Below are positions 36,486 to 47,568 of a DNA stretch of 64,000 bases, piece by piece. The notes under the pieces are model-generated. The model saw nothing but the letters and a program-made list of their open reading frames with translations, was not told the origin of the DNA and searched no databases. The position numbers were made by a program, and so were the translations under genes. The number at the start of each line of letters is the position of its first letter. Position 1 is the stretch's first letter. Source of the DNA: Martelella sp. NC20 (GTDB taxonomy: Bacteria; Pseudomonadota; Alphaproteobacteria; Rhizobiales; Rhizobiaceae). The stretch lies in the NCBI RefSeq assembly GCF_013459645.1, contig NZ_CP054861.1, forward strand, positions 2,530,001 through 2,594,000, given 5' to 3'.

Positions 36486-37772
36486 ATGACCAGATCCCGC
36501 CCGCTGATGGCGATACGCATCGTCTGCGCCCTGTTTGCGATTGCGCTCGCCTTCCTTGCCGGGGCGGGTTTCTCCTCGGTCGCCAACGCCTATGACAAAG
36601 CGAGCGTCGATCGCCAGTTCAGCCAGTGGCTTGCGAGCGACATGCGCCAGGCGGCGCTGCGCTCCGGGGTTTCCGCGGCAGTCTATGACCGGACAACGCA
36701 AGGCCTCACGATCAACTGGTCGCTGCCGGACCTGGTGCCGCCGGGCACCAAGCCGCCGGCCGAGCGTCGCCAGACCCAGCCGGAATTCTCCGAGCCCGGT
36801 CCCTATTTCAGCGAGAGCAATCTGAACTATCTCGCTGTGAAAGGCCGTCAGCTCTACAATCAGTACAAGCCGGTGCTCGACCGGATCGAGGCGCAATACG
36901 GCGTGCCGGGCCGGATCGTGCTGGCGATCTGGGGCCGCGAGATGGGCTATGGCGCGGCTGAGGAAAAATACGACATTCTGCAGGTGCTCGGCACCAAGGC
37001 GTTCATGACAGGATCGCGCCAGCAGATGTTCCAGCGCGAGTTCATTGCAGCACTTCAGATCATCCAGAGCGGCGCCGCGCCTCTCGACAAGCGCAAGGCG
37101 TCATGGGCCGGCGCCTTCGGCCAGCCGCAGCTCATGCCCTCCAATTTCCAGAGCTACGCCGTCGATTTCGACGGCGACGGCGTCATCGACGTCTGGGATT
37201 CTGTGCCTGATTCGCTCGCCACCATCGCCAAGCATCTGGCAAGCGACGGCTGGGAGCGCGGGCGCGACTGGGGCTATGAGGCGGCGATCCCGGACAATGT
37301 CTCCTGCGCCCAGGAAGGGCCGGACAATGCGCGGGCAATCTCCGCCTGGGTGAAGCAGGGCATCACCCGCGTCAACGGCAAGGCGTTTCCCGCAGAAGAG
37401 ATGCGCAAGCCGGGCATGATGCTGGTGCCGCAGGGCCGCTACGGGCCGGAATTCATCGTCACGCCAAATTTCTACGTGCTCAAGGAATATAATAATTCCG
37501 ACCTTTATGCCCTGTTCGTCGGCAATCTCGCCGATCGCATCCAGTATGGCATGGGCGCGTTCGCCCAGCCCTGGCAGCGCACCGGCACGCTGCTGCGCTC
37601 GGATGTCGCCGCCATGCAGCGGAAGCTGGAAGGCATGGGCTATGACGTTGGCGGCGCGGACGGGCTGGTCGGCTTCAAGACCCGCCGCTCGATCGGCGAC
37701 TGGCAGGCGAGAAACCGCGTAAACCAGACCTGCTGGCCGACGCCGGCGTTGAAGAACGAATTGCTGCGGTAG
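36486..37772 (+). CDS. Lytic murein transglycosylase (MltB/SLT_2 type) with PG-binding domain
   Basis: 428 aa. N-terminal signal/anchor (about 8-36), SLT_2 catalytic domain with Glu152 in IWGREMGYG, FGQPQLMPSNF and FDGDGVIDVWDS, then a peptidoglycan-binding_1 domain at about 370-425 (AAMQRKLEGMGYDVGGADG). It cleaves glycan strands in the periplasm to 1,6-anhydro ends. AAAAGGAGAAGCCGGA precedes the start. Confidence 0.94.
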   Translation: MTRSRPLMAIRIVCALFAIALAFLAGAGFSSVANAYDKASVDRQFSQWLASDMRQAALRSGVSAAVYDRTTQGLTINWSLPDLVPPGTKPPAERRQTQPEFSEPGPYFSESNLNYLAVKGRQLYNQYKPVLDRIEAQYGVPGRIVLAIWGREMGYGAAEEKYDILQVLGTKAFMTGSRQQMFQREFIAALQIIQSGAAPLDKRKASWAGAFGQPQLMPSNFQSYAVDFDGDGVIDVWDSVPDSLATIAKHLASDGWERGRDWGYEAAIPDNVSCAQEGPDNARAISAWVKQGITRVNGKAFPAEEMRKPGMMLVPQGRYGPEFIVTPNFYVLKEYNNSDLYALFVGNLADRIQYGMGAFAQPWQRTGTLLRSDVAAMQRKLEGMGYDVGGADGLVGFKTRRSIGDWQARNRVNQTCWPTPALKNELLR

Positions 37773-37840
37773 TCGCGGGGCTGCTGGGGCTCGTATTGAA
37801 ACGAATGTCGACCGAACCCCATACCCGCATAGCCCCCAAT

Positions 37841-37982
37841 CGATCTCCCCCCTTGAGGGGGAGATGTCGCGAAAGCGACAGAGAGGGGTGCAGCGCTTCC
37901 AATTTACTCTGAGTATGCGGTTTGCGGTTCACCCCCCTCTGCCCCTGTCGGGGCATCTCCCCCTCAAGGGGGGAGATTGAAG
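37841..37982. repeat. RIME-like intergenic element, copy 3
   Basis: Arms GATGTCGCGAAAGCGACAGAG and CCCTGTCGGGGCATCTCCCC (each shown in part) flank a centre with GGTGCAGCGCTTCC. Same orientation as copy 2. It lies between convergent genes. Confidence 0.85.
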
Positions 37983-38059
37983 GCTGCGAGGTGGATGGGA
38001 ACGTCGTTAGGCTGAAACGGGCTGCGATACAGGCGTTCTCCGCTTCGCCCCGCCACCCC

Positions 38060-39700
38060 TCAATGATGGTGCTGGTGCACATCGTAGGGGCGGTTGAAGA
38101 TCCCGTCGCGCGGCGGGATGGTCTGGCGTTCGATCATGCGCCGGACCCGCGGCATGCCGTCTTCCCGGTGCAGCTCGCGCAGGCGGTCGAAGTTTTCGGC
38201 ATCGGCCTGGGTGCGGCGCTGGTTATGGCGCACATAATCGACCCAGGTGGGGGCGTGATAGGTCTCGAACCAGACATCGGGTTCCTCGATATCGCGCATC
38301 AGCGCCCATTTGCGCGCGCCGTCGCGCAGCCGGATGCGTCGGCGCTCGACCATCAGCCGCAGGAATTCCCGGGTATCTTCAGCCGCGATCACGAAACGGG
38401 TCTCGACCACGATCGGGCCGGAACGGGCGACGAGATTGAGCGCCGGCTCCGGTGTCTGGAACCGGTTGAGCGGATCGAGGTTCAGGCTTTCGAAGGCTGG
38501 CATCTTGAACAGCAGGCCGACTGCCGCCCCAAAGACTGCAACGCCGGCCGCCGCCAGAAAGGCATGGGTTATCGTATGGTTTTCGGCGACGTACCCCCAA
38601 AGCCAGCTTCCGCCCGCCATGCCCCCGAAGGCGGCGGTCTGGTAAAGCGACAGCGCCCGGCCGACGACCCAGCGCGGCGTCGTCAGCTGCACCACCGTGT
38701 TGAACAGCGAAAGCGCCAGCACCCAGCAGGCGCCGGCGGCAAACAGCGCCAGACAGTCGAGGATCAGGGACGTCGAGAGCCCCATGACCACTGCGCTCGC
38801 GCCAAACAGCAGGAAGGCGGCGCGAATGATCGCCTCGTTGGAAAGGGCGGCCCGGAGCCTGGCATTGGCAAAGGCCCCGCCGATCGCGCCGATGCCGAAG
38901 GCGCCGAGCATGATGCCGAAGGTCTGCGGTCCGCCGTCGATCACGTCACGCGCCACCAGCGGCAACAGCGCCACCGCCGAAACCGTGGCAAGGCCGAACA
39001 GGAAGGCGCGCAGCAACACCTTCAATATGTTGGGCGACATGGACACATAGCGCAGCCCGGCGCCGATGGCGGTGGTCATGTTCTCGCGCGGCAGCGGGTT
39101 TTCCGGGGCCATGAACTTCCAGCGAACGATCACCGTCAGCAGGCCGAGATAGCTCATGGCGTTGACGGTGAAGGCCGCCGCCGCGCCGCCGATGGCGACG
39201 ATCGTGCCGCCGACGGCCGGGCCGACGCTGCGGGTAATGTTGAAGCCGACGGAATTGAGCGTGACCGCGCCCGGTACATCGGAGCGCGGCACCATGTCGC
39301 CGACGGCGGCCTGCCAGGACGGATTGTTGAGCGCATTGCCGCTGCCGATGAGAAAGGTGAAAGCGAGCAGCATCCACGGCGTTATCACGCCGGCAACCGC
39401 CGCAAGCGCCAGCGCCACGGAGACGGCGAACATGAATCCCTGGGCGGCGAGAATCACCCGCCGGCGGTTAAAACTGTCGGCGACCGCCCCGGCGACGAGC
39501 GCGAACAGCATGACCGGCAGCGTGGTCGAGGCCTGAACCAGCGCCACCATGCTTTCCGAATTCGAAATCGAGGTCATCATCCAGGCGGCGCCGACACTCT
39601 GGATGTTGGTGCCGAGATTGGAGGCGATCGACGCAACCCAGATATTGCGGAATGTCGCATGCGCAAACGGGGCGAAAAGCGAGGGAGTCGCCGTGTTCAT
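38060..39700 (-). CDS. MFS transporter with C-terminal soluble domain (DUF894-like)
   Basis: 546 aa. Residues 1 to about 410 form a 12-helix major facilitator of the EntS-like group ([39 protein letters not shown]). Residues about 420-546 are a soluble extension with charged, basic segments and a His-rich end. ATG at 39700 follows CGGAGGAACGACCACCC. The export substrate is unknown. It is divergent from rimP. Confidence 0.87.
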   Translation of the reverse strand: MNTATPSLFAPFAHATFRNIWVASIASNLGTNIQSVGAAWMMTSISNSESMVALVQASTTLPVMLFALVAGAVADSFNRRRVILAAQGFMFAVSVALALAAVAGVITPWMLLAFTFLIGSGNALNNPSWQAAVGDMVPRSDVPGAVTLNSVGFNITRSVGPAVGGTIVAIGGAAAAFTVNAMSYLGLLTVIVRWKFMAPENPLPRENMTTAIGAGLRYVSMSPNILKVLLRAFLFGLATVSAVALLPLVARDVIDGGPQTFGIMLGAFGIGAIGGAFANARLRAALSNEAIIRAAFLLFGASAVVMGLSTSLILDCLALFAAGACWVLALSLFNTVVQLTTPRWVVGRALSLYQTAAFGGMAGGSWLWGYVAENHTITHAFLAAAGVAVFGAAVGLLFKMPAFESLNLDPLNRFQTPEPALNLVARSGPIVVETRFVIAAEDTREFLRLMVERRRIRLRDGARKWALMRDIEEPDVWFETYHAPTWVDYVRHNQRRTQADAENFDRLRELHREDGMPRVRRMIERQTIPPRDGIFNRPYDVHQHHH

Positions 39701-39866
39701 GGGTGGTCGTTCCTCCGGGCATTTTGTTGTTTTCGTACGGGCATGGCATTGCGGATGCGACGCTGCGTTCGATCCGGCTGCCCAGCCGAACCATGAGTAT
39801 AGGGCCGAAATCGGGCGATTGCCTATATCCCGCGAGGCCGGTTCCACGTGCGGGGCACGATAAAAC

Positions 39867-39895
39867 TTGCAATTTTCCGTCCGGGGGGGTATTTA
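39867..39895 (+). promoter_or_regulatory. Putative promoter of the rimP-nusA-infB operon
   Basis: TTGCAA, a 17-bp spacer, TATTTA. It lies about 110 bp upstream of rimP. The leader contains GGGTGGGGCCGCACGGACCC followed by GCTCTTTTTT (39926-39957), which looks like a weak terminator-type attenuator. Confidence 0.5.
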
Positions 39896-40005
39896 GAACT
39901 CAAATTCTTGATCGTCAGATGAAGGGTGGGGCCGCACGGACCCGCTCTTTTTTGTTTGGCGCGGCCGCCAGGCGCCGGGAGCCTGATGGGACAGATTTGA
40001 GGAAC

Positions 40006-40623
40006 ATGGCTGACAAGGCGAGAGAAGAACGGCTGATTGTTGAAACCGGCGTCGAGAAACGGATTGCCGACATGATCGAGCCCGTTCTGGAGGATATCGG
40101 TTTCAAGCTGGTGCGGGTCAACCTCTCCGGCCAGAACGGGCTGACGCTGCAGATCATGGCCGAGCGTTTCGACGGCACGATGACTGTCGAGGACTGCGAG
40201 GACGTGTCCAAGGCGGTCTCGCCGGTGCTCGATGTCGAGGACCCGATCGACCGGGCCTATCACCTGGAAGTCTCCTCGCCCGGGATCGACCGGCCGATGG
40301 TGCGCAAATCCGATTTCTACCGCTGGAAAGGCCACTTGCTGAAATGTGAGACCTCGGTCCTCATCGGCGAGCGCAAGCGGTTCCGCGGCCGCATCATCGA
40401 GGCCGACAATGACGGCGTCACGCTGCTGCGCGACGGCGTGGCCTATGGCGAGCCGAATGAGGTCACAATCCCGTTTTCGGCGCTTTCCGAAGCCAAGCTG
40501 ATCCTGACGGACGAGTTGATCCGCGAGGCGCTTCGGGCCGACAAGCTGGCCAAGGGAAAGGCCGCCAATGAAAATGACGAAGACAACGGTGCTGAAGACA
40601 TCGACGGCACCGAAGAGAATTGA
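40006..40623 (+). CDS. rimP: Ribosome maturation factor RimP
   Basis: 205 aa. RimP N-domain ([20 protein letters not shown]) and SSPGIDRPM signature, then an SH3-like C-domain and an acidic tail ([17 protein letters not shown]). It assists 30S subunit maturation. ATG at 40006 is preceded by TTGAGGAAC. It is the first gene of the conserved rimP-nusA-ylxR-infB operon. Confidence 0.95.
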   Translation: MADKAREERLIVETGVEKRIADMIEPVLEDIGFKLVRVNLSGQNGLTLQIMAERFDGTMTVEDCEDVSKAVSPVLDVEDPIDRAYHLEVSSPGIDRPMVRKSDFYRWKGHLLKCETSVLIGERKRFRGRIIEADNDGVTLLRDGVAYGEPNEVTIPFSALSEAKLILTDELIREALRADKLAKGKAANENDEDNGAEDIDGTEEN

Positions 40624-40711
40624 CAATCGCCTGGCCGCCGCTTCCAACGCGCGGGCGTGACAGCAATTTCGCGAAGCCTTGAGGCTCGCAAGCAAGAATG
40701 GAGACAGGAAC

Positions 40712-42358
40712 ATGGCAGTAAGTGCGAACCGGCTGGAACTGTTGCAGATCGCCGATGCGGTGGCGCGGGAAAAATCGATCGATCGCGAGATCGTCCTGAC
40801 CGCGATGGCCGATGCCATACAGAAGGCGGCCAAGTCGCGTTACGGGTCGGAAACCAATATCCGCGCCGATATCAATCCGAAGACCGGCGAAATCCATTTG
40901 CAGCGCCTGCTTGAGGTTGTCGAGGTAGCCGAGGATTACGGCACCCAGATCCCGCTGGCACTGGCGCTTGACCGCAACCCGGAAGCCAAGCTCGGCGATT
41001 TCATCGCCGACCCGCTGCCGCCGATGGATTTCGGGCGCATCGCCGCCCAGTCGGCCAAGCAGGTCATCGTCCAGAAGGTCCGCGAAGCCGAGCGCGACCG
41101 CCAGTTCGATGAATACAAGGACCGCATCGGCGAGATCGTCAACGGCACGGTCAAGCGCGTCGAATACGGCAATGTCATCGTCGATCTCGGCCGCGGCGAG
41201 GCGATCATCCGCCGCGACGAGATGATCCCGCGCGAAGTGCCGCGTTATGGCGACCGCATCCGCGCCTATGTCTACGATGTCCGCCGCGAACAGCGCGGCC
41301 CGCAGATATTCCTGTCGCGCACCCATCCGCAGTTCATGGTCAAGCTGTTTGCCATGGAAGTGCCGGAAATCTACGACGGCATCATCACCATCAAGTCGGT
41401 CGCCCGCGATCCGGGCTCGCGCGCCAAGATCGCGGTGATCTCGTCGGATTCCTCGATCGATCCGGTCGGCGCCTGCGTCGGCATGCGCGGTTCGCGCGTC
41501 CAGGCGGTGGTCGGCGAATTGCAGGGCGAGAAGATCGATATCATTCCGTGGTCGGAAGATCCGGCCTCCTTCATCGTCAATGCGCTGCAGCCGGCGGAAG
41601 TCGCCAAGGTGGTGCTCGATGAGGATGCCGAGCGTATCGACGTCGTCGTGCCGGACGACCAGCTTTCGCTGGCGATCGGCCGTCGCGGCCAGAATGTCCG
41701 GCTTGCCTCGCAGCTCACCGGCTGGGACATCGACATCATGACGGAGAACGAGGAATCGGAGCGCCGCCAGAAGGAATTCAACGAACGCTCGCAGCTGTTC
41801 ATGGACGCGCTCGACGTCGACGAGATGGTCGGCCAGGTTCTGGCCTCGGAAGGCTTCGCGGCGATCGAGGAACTGGCCTATGTCGAACTCGACGAAATCG
41901 CCTCGATCGAGGGTTTCGACGCGGAGACCGCCGAGGAAATCCAGATGCGCGCCCGCGAGCATCTCGAGCGTCTCGAGGCCGAACTGGACGAAAAGCGCCG
42001 GGAACTCGGCGTTTCCGACGACCTGCGCCAGATCGACGGCATGACGCTGGCGATGATGGTGGCGCTTGGCGAGGAAGGCATCAAGACGATGGAAGACTTC
42101 GCCGGCTGCGCAGCGGACGATCTGGTCGGCTGGGCCGAGCGTCAGAACGGCCAGACCAAGCGTTTCGAAGGCACGCTGTCGTCCTTCGCTCTCTCCCGCG
42201 TCGAAGCCGAAAACATGATCATGCAGGCGCGTCTGGCCGTCGGCTGGATCACCGAGGAAGACCTCGCGGCCGATCTTCCCGAGGAAGAGGAAGAGGAAGC
42301 CGCGGGCGAGGAAGAGCCGGCGGCTGACGATCTGAGCGGCGTATTCCCGCAGTCGTGA
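40712..42358 (+). CDS. nusA: Transcription termination/antitermination factor NusA
   Basis: 548 aa. N-domain that contacts RNA polymerase, an S1 domain, two KH domains ([36 protein letters not shown]) and two C-terminal helix-hairpin-helix repeats, ending in an acidic tail. GACAGGAAC precedes the ATG at 40712. It modulates pausing and termination. Its stop overlaps the next gene. Confidence 0.97.
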   Translation: MAVSANRLELLQIADAVAREKSIDREIVLTAMADAIQKAAKSRYGSETNIRADINPKTGEIHLQRLLEVVEVAEDYGTQIPLALALDRNPEAKLGDFIADPLPPMDFGRIAAQSAKQVIVQKVREAERDRQFDEYKDRIGEIVNGTVKRVEYGNVIVDLGRGEAIIRRDEMIPREVPRYGDRIRAYVYDVRREQRGPQIFLSRTHPQFMVKLFAMEVPEIYDGIITIKSVARDPGSRAKIAVISSDSSIDPVGACVGMRGSRVQAVVGELQGEKIDIIPWSEDPASFIVNALQPAEVAKVVLDEDAERIDVVVPDDQLSLAIGRRGQNVRLASQLTGWDIDIMTENEESERRQKEFNERSQLFMDALDVDEMVGQVLASEGFAAIEELAYVELDEIASIEGFDAETAEEIQMRAREHLERLEAELDEKRRELGVSDDLRQIDGMTLAMMVALGEEGIKTMEDFAGCAADDLVGWAERQNGQTKRFEGTLSSFALSRVEAENMIMQARLAVGWITEEDLAADLPEEEEEEAAGEEEPAADDLSGVFPQS

Positions 42359-43017
42359 CCATGCCCCGCAAAGCGGTCGAGGCGGCGGCGATGAACGAGC
42401 GCACCTGCATCGTCACCCGCAAGGGCGGCGATCCGGATGACCTCATCCGGTTCGTCGCCGGCCCCGACCAACAGGTGGTGCCGGACCTGAAGCGCGCGCT
42501 TCCGGGCCGGGGCTGCTGGGTTGTGGCGGAGCGCTGGGCCATCGACAAGGCGGTCGCCAAGGGCCTGTTTTCCCGGGCGCTGAAACAGAAGGTCGAGGCC
42601 GCGGATGATCTCGGCCAGATCGTTGACATGTTGATGGCGCGCCAATTGGCGGGTATGATCAACATGGCGATCAAGGCCGGGGAATTTGTTACGGGTTCGG
42701 CCAAGGTCGACCTTGCGATCAGAAGCGGTGCGGCGATCGCCGTGTTTCATTCCGCCGATGCCGCCCCCGACGGCGTTCGCAAGCTGAACCAGGCTCGTAC
42801 GGCCTTCATGCATCAAAGCGAGGCCGATGCGCCGGTCCCGGCGCTGAGGCCTTTCAAGGCGGACGAAATCGGCACTCTTTTGCATGAGAATGCGTTTAAA
42901 CACGCCGCAGTGCTTGCGGGAAAGGCCGGTGAGGGTGTAGTGAAGCGCGCAATGATACTTCAAAGGTACCGGTTAGACCCCGGAGCCGAAGGAAAAGCCG
43001 CGATGACGAACACATGA
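42355..43017 (+). CDS. YlxR-type RNA-binding protein (DUF448) with L7Ae-like C-domain
   Basis: 220 aa from a GTG overlapping the nusA stop (GTGA); ATG at 42361 is the alternative. The DUF448 part has [11 protein letters not shown] and LPGRGCWV; the C-terminal half is an L7Ae-like fold ([27 protein letters not shown]), as often seen in alphaproteobacteria. It is the usual partner between nusA and infB. Confidence 0.92.
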   Translation: MTMPRKAVEAAAMNERTCIVTRKGGDPDDLIRFVAGPDQQVVPDLKRALPGRGCWVVAERWAIDKAVAKGLFSRALKQKVEAADDLGQIVDMLMARQLAGMINMAIKAGEFVTGSAKVDLAIRSGAAIAVFHSADAAPDGVRKLNQARTAFMHQSEADAPVPALRPFKADEIGTLLHENAFKHAAVLAGKAGEGVVKRAMILQRYRLDPGAEGKAAMTNT

Positions 43018-43117
43018 CGACGTCACGGAAGTTGGCCGGACGCCAGAATATGAATTATTAGGGCGGGTATACTGTCTCCGATCGGAGACGGTTCCCGCGC
43101 CAAGGAACGGGAACCGA

Positions 43118-45850
43118 ATGACGGACAGTAAAGACGACAAGACACTCGACAACGAAGGCAAGAAGACACTGAAGCTTAAGCCATCGGGTGTGAGCCAGGG
43201 CACCGTGCGCCAGGATATGGGCCGCGGTCGCAGCAAGGCGGTCGTGGTCGAAACACGCAAACGCCGGATCCACAAACCCGGTGAAGATACCCCAACTGCG
43301 GCTCCCGCATCGCGCGCGCCCGCGCCTCAGGGCGGCCAGCCGCGCGCGGGCGAGACCCGCCGCAATGATGACCGCCCGACGCACCAGCCCAAGGGCCAGC
43401 CCTCGCGCCCGGGCGCGCAGAACCGCCAGCGCGGCGGACAGCCGGATCGCGGCGGTTCCGACAGGGGCGGCCAGAACCGCCCCCGCGGCAATGTGCTTCA
43501 TGATCTCTCCCAGGGTGAAATGGACGCCCGTCGCCGTGCGCTGGTAATGGCCCAGCAGCGCGAGGTCGAGGATGCCGAGCGCCGCAAGCGTGAAGCCGAA
43601 GAGGCCCGCATAGCCGAAGAAGCCGCCAGGCGCGAGGCCGAGGAAAAGGCAAAGCGCGAGGCCGAGGAAGCCAAAGCCCGTCCTCCGGCCCCGGAACCGG
43701 TGGTCGAGCAGCCGCCTGCGGCGGCTGAAGTGCCGGTCGTGCCCAATTTGCCGCCGGACGAAGACGCCAAGCCGAGCCGAACCGCACAGCGTCCGCGTCC
43801 CAAGGGCGCGACAGCCGAAGATGATGATAGCCTGGCACGTGGTCGCAAGCCGCGCCGCGAAGGTGAGGACGATGGCGCACCGGCCCGCGGCAAGACGCTG
43901 AGGCCCGATGCTGCTGCGAAGCCCGCCTCCCGCCCGAAGAGCACCGGAGAGCGCCGCCGCGGCAAATTGACCGTGACCGCGGTAACCGGCGATGAGGAAG
44001 GCGGCGCCCAGCGCGGCCGCTCGCTTTCGGCCATGCGCCGGCGGCAGGAAAAGATGCGCCGCGCCCAGGCGCAGGAGCCGCGCGAAAAGGTTCTGCGCGA
44101 AGTCGTGCTGCCGGAAACCATCACCATTCAGGAACTGTCGCAGCGCATGTCCGAACGTTCGGTCGATGTGATCAAGTATCTGATGAAGGAAGGGCAGATG
44201 ATGAAGCCCGGCGACGTGATCGATGCCGATCTCGCCGAGCTGATCGCCACCGAATTCGGCCACACCGTCAAGCGCGTTGCCGAATCGGACGTGGAAGAGG
44301 GCATTTTCGACGTCAAGGACGACGAGGGCGATCTGCAGCCGCGCGCTCCGGTCGTCACCATCATGGGCCATGTCGACCACGGCAAGACCTCGCTGCTCGA
44401 CGCGATCCGCCATGCCAACGTGGTCTCCGGCGAGGCCGGCGGCATCACCCAGCATATCGGCGCCTATCAGGTCGAGCAGGACGGTCACAAGATCACCTTC
44501 ATCGACACCCCCGGTCACGCCGCCTTTACCGCGATGCGCGCCCGCGGCGCCGAGGCGACCGATATCGCCATTCTGGTGGTTGCGGCCGATGACAGCGTCA
44601 TGCCGCAGACGATCGAGTCCATCAATCACGCCAAGGCCGCCGGCGTGCCGATCATTGTTGCGATCAACAAGATCGACAAGCCGGAAGCCGACGCTCAGAA
44701 GGTCCGGACCCAACTGCTTCAGCATGAGGTGTTCGTCGAATCCATGGGCGGCGAGACGCTGGACGTCGAGGTTTCCGCCAAGACCGGCATGAACCTCGAC
44801 AAACTGCTCGAAACGATCCTGCTGCAGGCCGAAGTTCTCGACCTCAAGGCCAATGCCGACCGCACCGCCGAAGGCGTCGTCATCGAGGCCCAGCTCGACC
44901 GTGGCCGCGGTTCCGTCGCAACCGTGCTGGTTCAGAAGGGTACGCTCAAACCGGGCCAGATCGTCGTCGCCGGCGATCAGTGGGGCCGCGTTCGCGCGCT
45001 GGTCAACGATCGCGGCGACCACGTCAAGGAAGCCGGTCCGTCGATGCCGGTCGAGGTGCTCGGCCTCAGCGGCACGCCCGCTGCCGGTGACCGCTTCGCC
45101 GTCGTTGAAAACGAGGGCAAGGCCCGCGAAGTCTCCGAATACCGCCAGCGGCTCGCCCGCGACAAGGCGGCGGCCCGACAGTCTGGTTCGCGCGGTTCGC
45201 TCGAACAGATGATGAGCCAGTTGCAGGATACCGGGCTGAAGGAATTCCCGCTCCTGATCAAGGGCGACGTTCAGGGTTCGGTCGAGGCGATCGCCGCCGC
45301 GCTCGAAAAGCTCGGGACCGACGAAGTGCGCGCCCGGATCGTTCATGCGGGGGCCGGCGGCATCACCGAATCGGATATTTCGCTTGCCGAAGCGTCCAAC
45401 GCGGCGATCATCGGCTTCAATGTCCGCGCCAATGCGCAGGCCCGCCGGCTGTCCGAACAGGAAGGCATCGAAATCCGCTATTACAACATCATCTACGATC
45501 TGGTGGATGACGTGAAGGCGGCGATGTCGGGCCTGCTGTCGCCGGAGCGTCGCGAGACCTTCCTCGGCAATGCCGAGATCCTCGAGGTGTTCAATATTTC
45601 CAAGATCGGCAAGGTCGCGGGTTGCCGCGTTACCGAAGGCCGTATGGAACGCGGCGCCGGCGTCCGCCTTGTCCGCGACAACGTGGTCATCCACGAGGGC
45701 AAGCTGAAGACGCTGAAGCGCTTCAAGGACGAAGTCTCCGAAGTGCCGGTCGGCCAGGAATGCGGCATGGCCTTCGAGAACTACGAGGACATCCGCGCCG
45801 GCGACATCATCGAAGCCTTCCGCGTCGAGCACATCACGCGTACGCTCTGA
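43118..45850 (+). CDS. infB: Translation initiation factor IF-2
   Basis: 910 aa. A long charged N-terminal region includes a coiled-coil stretch rich in Glu, Ala and Arg (about 135-190). The G domain has GHVDHGKTS (near residue 417), DTPGHAAF and NKIDKPEAD, followed by domains II-IV ending [12 protein letters not shown]. It places initiator tRNA on the 30S subunit. It is the last gene of this operon here; rbfA does not follow. Confidence 0.97.
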   Translation: MTDSKDDKTLDNEGKKTLKLKPSGVSQGTVRQDMGRGRSKAVVVETRKRRIHKPGEDTPTAAPASRAPAPQGGQPRAGETRRNDDRPTHQPKGQPSRPGAQNRQRGGQPDRGGSDRGGQNRPRGNVLHDLSQGEMDARRRALVMAQQREVEDAERRKREAEEARIAEEAARREAEEKAKREAEEAKARPPAPEPVVEQPPAAAEVPVVPNLPPDEDAKPSRTAQRPRPKGATAEDDDSLARGRKPRREGEDDGAPARGKTLRPDAAAKPASRPKSTGERRRGKLTVTAVTGDEEGGAQRGRSLSAMRRRQEKMRRAQAQEPREKVLREVVLPETITIQELSQRMSERSVDVIKYLMKEGQMMKPGDVIDADLAELIATEFGHTVKRVAESDVEEGIFDVKDDEGDLQPRAPVVTIMGHVDHGKTSLLDAIRHANVVSGEAGGITQHIGAYQVEQDGHKITFIDTPGHAAFTAMRARGAEATDIAILVVAADDSVMPQTIESINHAKAAGVPIIVAINKIDKPEADAQKVRTQLLQHEVFVESMGGETLDVEVSAKTGMNLDKLLETILLQAEVLDLKANADRTAEGVVIEAQLDRGRGSVATVLVQKGTLKPGQIVVAGDQWGRVRALVNDRGDHVKEAGPSMPVEVLGLSGTPAAGDRFAVVENEGKAREVSEYRQRLARDKAAARQSGSRGSLEQMMSQLQDTGLKEFPLLIKGDVQGSVEAIAAALEKLGTDEVRARIVHAGAGGITESDISLAEASNAAIIGFNVRANAQARRLSEQEGIEIRYYNIIYDLVDDVKAAMSGLLSPERRETFLGNAEILEVFNISKIGKVAGCRVTEGRMERGAGVRLVRDNVVIHEGKLKTLKRFKDEVSEVPVGQECGMAFENYEDIRAGDIIEAFRVEHITRTL

Positions 45851-45875
45851 TTTTCAGAGCCTGCGGAAATTGAAA

Positions 45876-45905
45876 GGGCCGGCAGCGATGCCGGCCTTTT
45901 GTTGT
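45876..45905 (+). terminator. Rho-independent terminator after infB
   Basis: GGCCGGCA-GCGA-TGCCGGCC followed by TTTTGTTGTTT, 26 bp after the infB stop. A very stable stem that ends the operon. Confidence 0.9.
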
Positions 45906-45983
45906 TTGTGATGGGGGCTTTTTACCGCTCAATGAAATGCAGTCTGGTTCGCACTATCGGTCGCGTTCGCACCTATCAGCCCA

Positions 45984-46123
45984 CAATCTCTCCCCTTGAG
46001 GGAGAGATGCCCCGACAGGGGCAGAGAGGGGTGAACCGTTTCTGCGGGCACGGCGTTTGCGGCTTATGCCCGATACCCCTCTCTGTCGCTTTCGCGACAT
46101 CTCCCCCTCAAGGGGGGAGATTG
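45984..46123. repeat. RIME-like intergenic element, copy 4
   Basis: Same orientation as copy 1: ATGCCCCGACAGGGGCAGAG on the left, CTCTGTCGCTTTCGCGACAT on the right, centre of about 45 bp. It lies in the infB-to-CNNM convergent gap. Confidence 0.85.
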
Positions 46124-46248
46124 GGAACGGCGGGGCCTCGGGTAAATTTTACGTTCCTGCGAGTCGGTTCAGGAGGGGGCGCCGAGCACTCCTGAAATCA
46201 ATGCAGCTCAGCGACACCAATCGTCAGCATGCCGAGCGACATCGCCCC

Positions 46249-47568
46249 TCACACCGCCGGCGGCGTTACCGTTGCGGCGGCGCCGAGCGGGCGGATGCGG
46301 AGCTTGGTGATGCGGTTCTTCTCGCGTTTCATGACGATGAAGCGCTTGCCGTAGAAGGTGAAGGACTGGCGTTCCTCGGGGATCGTCTGGCTCTCGTGAA
46401 TGACGAGGCCGGCAATGGTGGTCGCCTCCTCGTCGGGCAGGTTCCAGTCGAGCGCGCGATTGAGGTCACGGATCGGGACCGTGCCGTCGACCACGATCGA
46501 GCCGTCGGCCTCCTGCTGCACGCCGGAGATTTCCAGATCGTGCTCGTCTGCGATATCGCCGACGATTTCCTCCAGGATATCCTCCAGCGTGACGATGCCC
46601 TGCACCTCGCCATATTCGTCGACCACAACCGCGATATGCACCTTGCGGCGCAGAAACGCGTTGAGCTGGTCCTTCAGATTGGTGCTGTCGGGCACGAACC
46701 ACGGCTTTTGCGAAACCTTGACGATGTCGATGGTGGAGGGCGCGGCATGGGGTTCGGCGAGCGCGCGCGAAAGGTCTTTCGAGTGGACGACGCCGATGAT
46801 GTTGTCGATCGAGCCGCGCCAGACCGGAAGCCTTGTATAAGGGCTTTCGAGCACCGTCTTGACGGCCTGCTCGGGCGCGTCGTCGGCATTGACGGCGCGC
46901 ATCGCGGTCCGGTGGATCATCACGTCGGAAACCTCGAGCTCGCCGAGATCGAGCACGCCGCCGAGCCGGTCGCGGTCGGCCTTGATCACCGAGCCCTCGC
47001 GATGAAGCAGATCGACGGCGCCGCGCAATTCTTCATGCGCGGTCAGCATTTCGCCGCCCTTGGTGAGCGTCACGCCGAAAACGCCCAGGATCAGGCGCAC
47101 CACCATGTTGACGAGGCTTGAAAGCGGGCCGACCACCAGCACGAAGGCCCTGACAGGCACTGCCACCACCAGCGCGAACCGGTCGGTCGCCGAGATTGCC
47201 CAGCTCTTCGGCAGCACTTCGGCGAAGATCACCAGAAGCGTCGTCATGATCAGCGTCGCGTAGGCGACGCCGCTATCCCCGAATATGCTCAGGAACAGGG
47301 TCGTGGTGAGCGACGAGGCCAGAATGTTGACGAGGTTGTTGCCGATCAGAAGCGCGCCGATCAGCCGGTCGCGCCGCGCGATCATGGTGTTGACGAAACC
47401 GGCCCGCCGGTCGCCCTGCTGCTCTAGCGTATACATGCGCGCCCGCGAGACGGCGGTCAACGCCGTTTCCGAGCCCGAGAAGAACGCCGATACGATGATC
47501 AGGGCGACAATGATCGCCATCGTCAGACCGTATTCAGAGAAGATGTGCGAAATATCGCCTGTGGTCAT
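46249..47568 (-). CDS. CNNM/CorC-HlyC family membrane protein (DUF21 + CBS pair)
   Basis: 439 aa. DUF21 membrane domain (1 to about 190; FFSGSETALTAVSRAR), a CBS pair (about 205-335; TRLPVWRGSIDNIIGVVHSKDL, IAVVVDEYGEVQGIVTLEDI) and a C-terminal CorC_HlyC domain. The family transports or senses Mg2+ and other divalent cations. It starts within the aroB stop (ATGA), so it is coupled to aroB. Confidence 0.92.
   Translation of the reverse strand: MTTGDISHIFSEYGLTMAIIVALIIVSAFFSGSETALTAVSRARMYTLEQQGDRRAGFVNTMIARRDRLIGALLIGNNLVNILASSLTTTLFLSIFGDSGVAYATLIMTTLLVIFAEVLPKSWAISATDRFALVVAVPVRAFVLVVGPLSSLVNMVVRLILGVFGVTLTKGGEMLTAHEELRGAVDLLHREGSVIKADRDRLGGVLDLGELEVSDVMIHRTAMRAVNADDAPEQAVKTVLESPYTRLPVWRGSIDNIIGVVHSKDLSRALAEPHAAPSTIDIVKVSQKPWFVPDSTNLKDQLNAFLRRKVHIAVVVDEYGEVQGIVTLEDILEEIVGDIADEHDLEISGVQQEADGSIVVDGTVPIRDLNRALDWNLPDEEATTIAGLVIHESQTIPEERQSFTFYGKRFIVMKREKNRITKLRIRPLGAAATVTPPAV

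Noticed and set aside
37922..39796. 624-aa plus-strand open frame
   Set aside because: Antisense shadow of the MFS gene that also crosses the RIME-like repeat; composition is typical of a reverse frame.
40463..41962. 499-aa minus-strand frame
   Set aside because: Shadow of nusA, whose S1 and KH motifs are unmistakable.
43058..45832. 924-aa open frame antisense to infB
   Set aside because: It is the mirror frame of a conserved, highly GC-rich gene; the translation is rich in Asp, His and Arg with no family motifs, while IF-2 motifs are clear on the other strand.
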